Assembly (NCBI RefSeq): GCF_905115235.1
Contig: NC_051854.1
Span: forward strand, 29,171,590-29,235,589
Length of the DNA: 64,000 nt
Source: Hermetia illucens
Lineage: Eukaryota > Arthropoda > Insecta > Diptera > Stratiomyidae
Reading direction: 5' to 3'
Position 1 is the stretch's first letter; every line of letters begins with the position of its first letter. This document shows positions 34,742-44,100 of the stretch, one piece after another. A program made the translations under genes and the position numbers. The notes beneath the pieces were generated by a model. It ran no database searches and was not told the DNA's origin. It saw only the letters and a program-made list of their open reading frames with translations.

Positions 34742-36345
34742 GGGGTCATCCGGTGTGTCGGGTTGGAGAAATCGATTTTTTTTTGCATGAATTGTATCTA
34801 TATATAGTGAGAATATGTGGGCAAAGGGATATTCCGATATTCCGAGTCGTTCAGAAATTACAGGGTTAAACAGGTAAGGAGTTTGCAGCCGCGGCTAAAG
34901 TACTCGATGAGAAAAAGCATCGAATCATTTTTTACCTGTTAGTTTTTTACCTGAGCCTTATAAATTCGAACACAGGTATAAATATAAAAAGATAGAAAAC
35001 CAATCAATTGTCTAAACTTATTTGCTGTTTGGAATAAAAAGGATAACCCAGTCTAGAGTGAGCACTGAAAGGCTTTCAAGCTATACTCAGTTATATTTTG
35101 TTGTAAGTAGTGTGCTGTTTGTGTGTTCAGTGATTTGTTTAAATGGATCGTACAAAGGGAGATCGCTTTAACGTTCAACGTCATGCTCGCACTAAACGAG
35201 TATTTCATGGGAATCGATACTTATCAGAGAAGAAAAAGGACTTCGCAGCAAAATCAGCAAAGAAACTTTTAGCAAACATGAACATGGATGTTCCAATTGC
35301 GACAAGTTTTGTATATTGTATATTGGATTTTGCTGGAGTTTTCTCCGGTATTTCTGCAAATAATAAAATATACGTAGTAGTAAAAAAGGAATGCGTAGGA
35401 CATGTCGAGAAAAGAATGGGAACGCGGCGTAGAAATGCAAAGAAGAATCACAAAGGCATTGGTGGAAAAGGGGCTGGAAAACTTACTGATGAGGATATTA
35501 ACGACCTCACTACATTTTTTGGGCTAGCTATCCGTCGAGACTCAAATTCGATAGAAGGAATGAAGCAAGAAATTTGGGCAACTTTCTGCCATAAATGTTC
35601 TACAGACGAAAATCCTCAGCATCAAAATTGTCCAGCAGGCGAGGACAGTTGGTGCAAATGGCACAAAGCGGAAGCTAAAGGAGAACTGGATAGTTTCCAC
35701 CACGAGAAGGCATCTTTGACTGAAGAAGTTCAAACAGTCACCAAACCAATCTACGAAGATTTTTCACGAGATAATCTCTTGAACAGATGTTTAGGAAGAG
35801 ACCCAGAATAACAATGAGTCGTTAAATGCATTGATCTGGACTTTTGCTCCTAAACACCTTCATTCTGGGGCCAAGGTCGTAGAAATAGCCACCTTTCTGG
35901 CTGTAATTATTTTCAATGAAGGATTCAATGGCATTCTCAAAATCCTAGTGACAATGGGATGTCAAGTTGGCCACATATGTCAGGTTTATGCCGACCGCCG
36001 TAATGAAGCGCGAATTTGGCGGTCCGAACGACGATCGACTGACCTCGCTAAAGAGCCAGAATTGAAACCAGAGAGCAACAATCGGCCTTACAAGACTTTT
36101 TTGAAAAAACGGAGGGTGCTCTCTATGGACCAGGTATAGCATATTAATGATGAGTTAAAATTTTACCGTTGATAATTACATTTAAATTTTCAAATGCGTT
36201 TTTCTCGAAACTGCATCTTGAAAATCGGCTGCCACCATAGCTCAAAATCTATCCAACCAAATTCTTTGAAATTTTCACTTCTTTTATACATATTTTTACT
36301 GTCCGCAAACTAGGATACTTTTACCTTAGAATACTGTTAAAGCTA
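34742..36345 (+). mobile_element. TTAA-target DNA transposon (Kolobok-like), copy A
   Basis: It begins immediately after TTAA (34738-34741) with GGGGTCATCCGGTGTGTCGG. The reverse complement of copy B at 40319 begins GGGGGTCATCCCGTGTGTCG after its own TTAA, so this is a true terminus. Inside lies a transposase frame (35143-36139) of the Mutator-like transposase family common in arthropods. Downstream of it a conserved non-coding block (36190-36335: GCGTTTTTCTCGAAAC..CCATAGCTCAAAATCTATCC) also occurs in copy B. The inner (3') terminus was not found. Confidence 0.8.
35143..36139 (+). pseudogene. Kolobok-like transposase, internally deleted
   Basis: The first 222 codons open MDRTKGDRFNVQRHARTKRV, the usual start of this family. 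About residue 90 they jump to the C-terminal half (VEKRMGTRR; GKLTDEDINDLTTFFGLAIR; EIWATFCHKCST; CPAGEDSWCKW; KPIYEDFSRDNLLNRC). The intervening catalytic core, several hundred residues in full-length relatives, is deleted. After a frame loss at about 35805 the remaining C-terminus continues at 35831 (LIWTFAPKHLHSGAKVVEIA; FNEGFNGIL; YADRRNEARI). The Cys/His-rich segment around residues 147-168 looks zinc-binding. It is not a working transposase. Confidence 0.8.
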
Positions 36346-36429
36346 GCCTTTTCATAATCATAAATTCCAAACTCCAGGGAAGAATATATGTTTTTTTTAG
36401 TCAATAATATTCGATTACATATTCTGCAA

Positions 36430-37045
36430 AAAGCAGAACATACAATAAAAAAAATCCTCCACTTCCACAATCATTGCCCATACACGCTGCGCGGAGAAAC
36501 ACCGTGAGAAGCCTCGCCCTCTTTACATTGTTTATCTGGATCTAGAGAAAGCGTTTGGCGTTATGCCACACGAACTCGTCTCGTATGCTTTGCGACAACA
36601 CTTGGTGCCAGAAAATTCGTGCGCTGGATTCAATTGTTCTACCATCGTGGTAGAACATTTGAATCCAGCGCACGAAAAGTATAGTTCGAAGTATGGCGGG
36701 TGTATCAAAACCGTTTCGTGTCTCTGCTGGTGTTCATCAAGGAAGCACCCTCTCACCACTTCTCTTTGTTATTGTTATGGACACCGTCACACGGGGCATC
36801 CAACATCCAGTGCCCTATACACTGCTTTATGCAGATGACGCTTTCCTAGTGTCTAATAGAAAAAAACATGTTGATCAACTTATCCAAAAGTGGGATGATC
36901 GCCTCATGCAATATTAAAACTAAATAAAACGAAATTTTTGAATGAATCCCCATGAAACAGGCACAATCACTGTCAGCGGTCCCACCTGCCCAGTACTGAG
37001 CGATTTAAATATCTCGGGTCTATCTATCAATCTGCGTTGTCGTCA
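36430..37045 (+). mobile_element. RTE-D LINE fragment with palindromic insertion
   Basis: RT palm pieces: a YIVYLDLEKAFGVMPHEL segment near 36520, RVSAGVHQGSTLSPLLFVIV near 36720, the catalytic YADDAFLV near 36825, and the ETGTITVSG phrase near 36960. Between the first and second pieces sits a 61-bp near-perfect hairpin (36616-36676) that the other copies lack. The Asp-Asp catalytic box is intact in this scrap, but the frame is not. Confidence 0.8.
36616..36676. repeat. hairpin, 29-bp arms with one mismatch, 3-nt loop
   Basis: Arm 1 is 36616-36644 and arm 2 is 36648-36676. They are reverse complements at 28 of 29 positions, with the loop TCG at 36645-36647. Arm 1 is ordinary LINE sequence (GTGCGCTGGATTCAA..TTCTACCA). 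Arm 2 is extra. Confidence 0.92.
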
Positions 37046-37149
37046 ATTGAGAATCGACAATTCTATAAAAAAAGCATTCGACTTCTTTCATTTCAACGTT
37101 AATATGTTTGTCAAATATTAATATAATGTAATCTTGATCTTATCAAAAA

Positions 37150-37222
37150 AGCACATTTCGATTATCCGAACTAGTCTCGGTTCCAGTTAGTTCGGGTAAT
37201 TGAGGTTCAACTGTATTAATTC
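37150..37222 (-). repeat. pogo/Tigger-type terminal sequence fragment
   Basis: The reverse strand reads ACAGTTGAACCTCAATTACC, then CGAACTAACTGG..GACTAGTTCGGATAATCG. This resembles the CAGTnGAACCTCGATTATCCGAACTA ends of Tigger/jerky-like transposons. No transposase is attached here, although a jerky-like transposase fossil lies at 57 kb. Confidence 0.5.
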
Positions 37223-37224
37223 CC

Positions 37225-37955
37225 TGGAGGGTCAGCGGGAGCTGCATGAGTAGTTCACTGTTAAGCTCGCAATCAACGTTCCCGGGATTCATTTGAACTG
37301 AATGCACCATCCCCGTACCGGCAAACACCAACATCATTAGTTCAACTCTGGACGTGGAAGGCCTTCAAGCGAGAATTTGAGGCAGTTTATTTTTATGTGT
37401 GGATATTTATCAAAAATGTGTACCACGATAGGGACGCCCATAAAATTCTCAATCAGAGCCTAAACAAACAAGAAATCCGTGCTCACAGCTCAAACACAAA
37501 CATAACACTATTCTAAATCTAAAACAATTAATGATGAAACGAAATCCAAACTCACCTCAGAATAAATAAACACAGTCGTCCAACGCAAAAATAAATATTT
37601 ATGTCTTCCTCCACATAGCCGTCAGGCCAGTGTAGACAAAATAAAGTGTTCGTGTCACGTTATGTTTACGGAAAGCAACAATTGGCGGTTAATTTGTTGC
37701 AGCCGGGGAACAGTACCTTTGACACAAATCACATGATTTTCAAACGTTCTTGTTTGAAAGGATTTCTGCAAACAATTGAGAAGTAATGAAAATATAAGTT
37801 TAGAAAACGTTTTGGACCGCATTCTCCTCGCGTTTTATCACATTTCAAGCTTAGATAATTTCCATTGGCGCCTTTTTTCAAAAATACATTCCCCAATATA
37901 TTGCAAATGTTAACTATGCTTTCCAAACTGAAGCAGCATTGGTGAGCCAAATTGT
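37225..37955. other. upstream region of the nucleotidyltransferase gene
   Basis: No clear gene. A minus-strand frame at 37950-37729 (73 codons, not ATG-started) could be a shadow or part of a divergent gene. I could not match it. Confidence 0.4.
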
Positions 37956-37959
37956 ATGA

Positions 37960-38158
37960 TTTTTGTCACTCTGGTAATACTGCAACGCAGCTGATTTGTG
38001 TTGAAGTTTACGTGCTAATAAATTTGTGAACGTGCGTCCTGGCCGTGTGGGGTCCGGGTTTTCCGCGCCGGTGTTTGATGCTTTTCAACAGGTCCCAGTT
38101 CTTTTGACCTACCATTTAGAAGTTCTCCAGGGAGTTTTCAGAATCAGCCAGAACCACC
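37960..38158 (+). promoter_or_regulatory. probable 5' UTR and promoter side of the nucleotidyltransferase gene
   Basis: Less AT-rich sequence leading to CCACCATGG (38155-38163), an excellent translation-start context. No TATA box is evident. Assigned by position only. Confidence 0.4.
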
Positions 38159-38197
38159 ATGGGCGATGTGGATATCCCGGCAGGAGTAAGCGAACAG
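38159..38197 (+). CDS. probable exon 1 of the nucleotidyltransferase gene
   Basis: The ATG in strong context encodes MGDVDIPAGVSEQ, followed by the donor CAG|GTAAAC in phase 0. The next recognised coding exon (45242) also starts in phase 0, lacks its own Met and has an in-frame stop just before its acceptor, so it needs an upstream start. A second usable donor (GGA|GTAAGC, 38186) would keep the phase and drop four residues. The join spans a 7-kb intron and is inferred. Confidence 0.5.
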
Positions 38198-41100
38198 GTA
38201 AACGAATAAATTCTACAAAGGATCAAACGAGAGTAGGACATTGCATTAAATGAAATTTAAAAATTGCCTGATTTTACACAAGTGCATATTTTCTTTTGCT
38301 TCGTTAATTATATTAGCGTTGAAATCGCAGTATTTCCCAGAAAATTGTTCGTATCTTTTTTGTTGAGTTGTGCAGTGCGTCCGGGATAAAACCTATTACT
38401 CAGCGGCTTGTGATGAGGCAAGTCGAGCAGATCGTTGTTACTGAGTCATAAAACCGAAATAATTCAGCTTTGTAACAAAATTGCTGCTGATAAGTTCCCA
38501 TTTTTGCAATAAAAAGTGCAATATACAACAGCCACGAAAAAAGGGGCGAGCGAGGGCCGTAAAATCAGTCACGGGAGATCATCGAATTGAGAGAAATTCC
38601 GAGACACTTCATTGGTTGCCGGGACATTGTTAAAATCTCGGGGAAACCCCTATTTGTGAGGACTTCCGAATGCACTTGACATGTTTGAACGTGTGGATGT
38701 ACGATTTTGCAGTTACAGTGCTGGTAAAAATGACAAGACACCGTTTGTTTTTCCAGAAGTAGTCGCAGAATAATAAAACAACCCCCAGAAGTTGGATATG
38801 ATTTGAGATGACGTCAACCGCAAAAGCAAAAGTGCGGATAGAGTGTTTGGCTTGGATTGTGTAGGTTTGGAAGCACTTGCTAGCGAACCGATGACAAATC
38901 CAAGAGAATTTTCTTGCCCGTTCAGAAAACACTGACGCACTTGCAAACGTGTGGATGGCGATGTTTTATCCGACAAACATTTTGGGATGTTTGCATTTTG
39001 CGGTAAGAGTTGTTGTGTTTTTATTTGTCCCACGATGTCTCGGCAAGCTACATCAGAGAGAGCTAAGTTCGCTGGTCTGGCTTAAAGCACCCACAAACGA
39101 CGAACCAAGTTGGTGACCAAGATCCTGGTTACAGTGCGGTTGCACGTCTGTGGAAAAATTCTCCATACAAACTCAGGTTACAGCAACGGTTGCAGGAACA
39201 TCAAAATGTTTTGATATTTTGTGGGCTGATCATTTGAAAAGCTTCCGAGCGATTTTAATGTGCTGCGAACTCTTGAGACGTTCACATCATATGATGAATG
39301 ATGATATGATTAGGCTATACTCCTATAAATTAGTGCACTGAATGCCTTTTGTTGCTTAAGTGCAAATGTGCGTTCGATTATTTCTTAATTACATTGGCAA
39401 TGATTCTTCCATTGTTGTGGCATCGTCGTATATTGTATGGGGTGTTGTTTGGGTGATTTATGGGTAGGATTGGAAATGGAGGACTGTTGATATGATATAT
39501 AATTATTAAATGTTGCCACTAGGTAACATTAAAGTGGCTTATATTCTTTTCTTAAAATGCATTTACCTTATTTGGAATGTAAAGACATGTTCTGCGATAT
39601 CTTAGAGCGGAGCAGAGCAATTTATACACCCATCTCCAAAAAAAGGTGTTTTTCTGCTGCCACGCTACAGGGCGCTGCGATCATCTTAGAGAAAAAAAGT
39701 AAACAGTATTTTAACGTACAGTCCGCAAACTAGGATCATTAAAAAATATTAAAAACAAAATTTTCGATGCCGTGTTAATTTTTTTTTTTTTTTTGAATTT
39801 TGGGGTTTTTTTTACGGCTTCTTCAATGAATAAAAGAAAACTCAATGAATCGCAATTATCCCAGTTTGCGGACTGTAGAAATATGTTCTGAATAAGTGAT
39901 GAAAATTTCAAAGAATTTGGTTGGATAGATTTTGGGTTATGGTGGCAGCCGATTTTCTACATACGGTTTCGAGAAAAACGCATTTAAAAAGTAGAATGCG
40001 ATTTTTAGCCATAAAACCTTAACTGACCATTAATCTGCTATACCTAATCCATAAACCTTAGCTTTCTTGAAGAACACATGTACAGCCTTGGCTTCAATTC
40101 TCGTCCTTTTAGCGAAGTCATTCGGACCGACAAATACGAGCTTTATTACGGCGATCGACATAAATCTAGCATGTGACTTATCACGTGTTTAACACTGATT
40201 TCCGAATGACTCCGAATATCAGAAAATCACTTTGCCCATATATTCTACATTATATCTAGATACAATTGATGCCAAAAAAAAAAATCGATTCCGCGGATCC
40301 GACACACGGGATGACCCCCTTAAGTTGTTAAAAATGCTAGTATCCCATTAGGATCCCCTATCGTTTATCCAAAGCTTAGAAGGACAGTGAAGCCCATGGT
40401 GTTTTACGTAGGTACCTGTCGTGAGACTTAACCCTACGGTCCTCTTAAGATACGGATCGAATTTGTGACCACAATCAGAGCCCCGCTGAGACAAGCAACA
40501 ACGGTACCAGTCTATACCAAGTGCATGGCTTATAATTCATGGTGGATGCAAGAATTACCTAAATCTCTACCGAACTATGGAGTACGGCACCCGTGTTAAT
40601 ACGCAACACCACGTCGAGGCCCGAAGGTCTCTTCGCCACAACCACAACCACCATGAAACTCCCACTAGGGGGGCCAACCGCAAATAACCGAGCTGTCCTC
40701 ACATACAACAGGAGTTCACCCGAAGTATGTGAGTCCAGGGGCTTTCCCGGTTCCCATGGTACCAGTATACTCCTGGTAAGGTTTCGTGACCAATTTGCCA
40801 CTTCAGATGAGTCCCCGTGCAGATTCGGGTCTGATCGCCCTGATTAGGCCTTTGGGAGCATTCGCCTACTGAATCACGGCCGGCAAACCATAGGGTTGCC
40901 GCCCCATCTTCCTCGCCGCCACCTCTGAGCACCAGCTTAGAAGGACATTTCAAAGCGTTTATTTTCGGTTTCGGAGAACTGACTATTTATTCCAGAATTA
41001 GATTCTATTAGTTGAGCAACAGTAGCCGATTTATACTGGATGTACTTTCTTATAAAAAAGAGAGAGTTGTTCTTTCGTACGGCTGATTCCCACCGTTAAT

Positions 41101-44100
41101 TGTTTGTATATGTTTATAACAACTCTTAAAGAGTTAGTCTTAAAGTTTACGTGAATACACGTTTACGATTATGCTTTCTTAATTATAAAGAATTTTACTT
41201 GAAAGAACAATGATCCCTCTGGTCTACCTTAATCCTTTTATTAGGTTGTTTCATAGCAAGTAGGCGACGCATGTCTGCGTAGGTGGAATTCCCGTGTAGC
41301 ACATGCCTCGTAATTAATAATTTTGTTCTGTATTAACGAAAGCTAAATACCGCGTTTGGGTATTACTCAAATAGGAATTTCGTTTATTTAAAAAAAATGG
41401 GTTTGCGATGTACCTGGACCCTGTAACGTTGCCTAGCATTTTCTGAAAATGAGAAATTATAGTGACACTTGATGTTTGCTTTATCTTGAAATTAAGTAGT
41501 TCATTAAGATGCAACACGAAATCAAAGGAAAATCATTTAAGATACAATAATCAGCAATTCGCTCAATATGCGTCAATTTCTTTGTATTTATAAACGTGGA
41601 ATTAAATTAAATTATGCGTACTGGAAAATAAGAAGTTGATCCATCAAATTCTAATGAACCTATTGGTGAAAGACGACACAGATATATTTATATCTGCACT
41701 TCCTTTGTCAGCATTATTACTTTCCTAAGCCTTATGAATCCTTTCATAAAGATCGTTTTTGATACCAAATGCTTGTAATGCTTATTGCGGTGCGGTGCCA
41801 CAACAATTGCTAATGATAGTCCGTGGTATACTGGCAATTAGAAATAAGGTTTTGTTTTACAGGAAACCTTAAAAACCGGAGGCATATTTACACTTGAGCT
41901 AGAAAATGCATTAAGTGCGGTAATTTGTAAAAATGTAGCCTAACCCAAGATATTGAAAAGTGAAATTTTTAATTAATTGGTAAAAAAACTTCCAAATAGG
42001 AAATATATAATATTAACTGCATTTACAATATTGGCATTTACATGCTCACGACGCCAAAGTGTTACATCGGGCTATGCAAACCAACAAAAAACACTCATTA
42101 AGATTTAGTAAATAAGATGTTGGAATGCACAAATAATGTAACATATCAGTTCCAATAAACTAATGCCGAATTTCAATAAGAATGCATGGCTTGTCGGAAC
42201 TAAAGAACAACAAACAAGGATTGTTGTTGGTAAGATTTAAATAATATTAGCTTAGACTCAGCTCACATTAGATTTGTTACCTTTTCGTTGCAATTGAAAT
42301 TAACTAGTCAATTAATGGCTTTCAAACTAAACATAAAAATCATTGATTGGGTTAAAATTCGGTTGTTCTCAATCCTTGCCACTCCCAGTTACGTCATCCA
42401 CATCCATCTGCCTACACATGCCGGCATCGTCAAAGAACGATACCTAAATAAATACTCGCTAGCAAGTAAGTTAGTTTTATTGCACTAGACCTAAGTAAAT
42501 ACATAATTGTTAGGAATTAAGAATAAGGAAAAAATGTGTGACTTCGTCCAGATCAGGCATTTGATAGAAGCAAATACGAAACCGATAACGGCAAGCCGAC
42601 CCCCGACAAAAAAAGAAGATAAGAAAGTAAATATAATTTAGCTTTAAACTCATGAAAGTAGATATTCTGTTAACTCTAATTATCGTATAATAGAAAGCAG
42701 ACAATTTTGTCTGATTATCAAAATACAGCCTAAATCAAAAGAGAGCCGGGGGACTGTGCATCGTCCAGTCGACAAAAATCGAAATATAGTTTGACGAGTT
42801 TTTTATTATTTGGTATTAATAAGGGGACTTTAGACGATTATTTTATTAAGTTGGTAACAATGGCGAAAGTTAAGGAATCATTCTTTTTTAAATAAGCGCT
42901 ACATCAGTTGCACTTTATCTTTCCTGTGGAACCCCTTATATTTTGAATAGAAGCCAGTCTCCAAATATGGAATATACTCGGCAGGGTATTGAAGTAGTTT
43001 CAAAAAGTATTTTTGAAATAAAATATTTTTGTCACTAAATTGTTCTGCTGATCTGTAAAGTAAGAATAATTATCACTATTGAAGTTGTAACTTTGAAGAA
43101 GATTTTAAAAATGCATATTTTAGTTGCTTCATGTATACACCTTAGTTTATAGTGCGTGTACTTTGGGTGCGGCTGAATGCGAATTTTGGGGTTATACCAT
43201 TTTCTAGTCGGAGTTACCATAACAGAACTACATTCGGCGGGGTTGTTTTCAACGGAAGAAAGATAAGAAGGGCAGTTCATGGAAAATTATGCTCGGTATT
43301 GAATGTAGATGAGTCAAGGGAAGAATTGGAAAGGCAAACCAGCACTATAAAGCAATAAAAAAATTGGACGAAGTCGGTAAAAATCGGAATAAATTTCATA
43401 TCCGCTACGCTTTTCGGCTCAAGTTTCCAGTTAAGCTTTGTAGAAGATTTCAGAATTAATTCAGTTTCGCAAAATGAAAACGCGACTGCAGAATTTTTGC
43501 TGCAGGTATGACTGCAAAATCTTCAGCTAGTGATCAGCAATTATCTTTAAATCCGCACCAGATACCAGCTTTATACCTTGACTTAGATTTGTCCGAAAAG
43601 AAGTATACATATCTGAAGTATGCATAAAGACTACTTTCTCAGCCTATACTCACTAGGGCTGAAAACCCTATACGGAAAACCAACGTTACGAAGCCACAGA
43701 AGGAGCTTCGGACAGGATGGACCTTACAACGACGAACCCGGCAACGACAATAGTTGCGCATTTTCTCGAGGCAAATTTAGAAACATAAGCCTCACAAACG
43801 TTCACACCCCTACAGAGGAGACTACGGAGTGGAAGAAGGATACCTTCTACGAGGCAGTTGAGCGAACCCTCGAAGCCTGTCCCAAGTATGATGTCAAAAT
43901 CATACTAGGAAATTTCAACAGTCAAGTAGGGATGGGATAGGAATACCAATGATAATGGACTGCGGATTATTCAGTTAGCAGTATCGCACGAAATGGTTGT
44001 TATAAGTACCTGGTTTGCGCGGAAAGCCACAAACATACGTAGGCCTCTCCAGACGGGACCACTTTCAACAAAATTTACCACGTGCTGATTGAACGCCGCC

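Noticed and set aside
35143-35811. 222-codon frame as an intact host gene
   Set aside because: It joins the start and the C-terminal half of a known arthropod transposase family, lacks the core, and sits next to a TTAA terminus shared with a second copy.
37729-37950. Divergent gene opposite the nucleotidyltransferase promoter
   Set aside because: No ATG start, no domain and no splice pattern that I could support.
34742-40319. A single intact 5.6-kb composite transposon between two TTAA sites
   Set aside because: Each end carries its own transposase remnant in opposite orientation and a host-like first exon lies between. Two independent insertions explain it more simply, so the composite is only raised as a question.
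43152-43358. Frame considered as an upstream exon of the nucleotidyltransferase gene
   Set aside because: No fitting donor in the needed phase and no similarity to the family's N-terminus.
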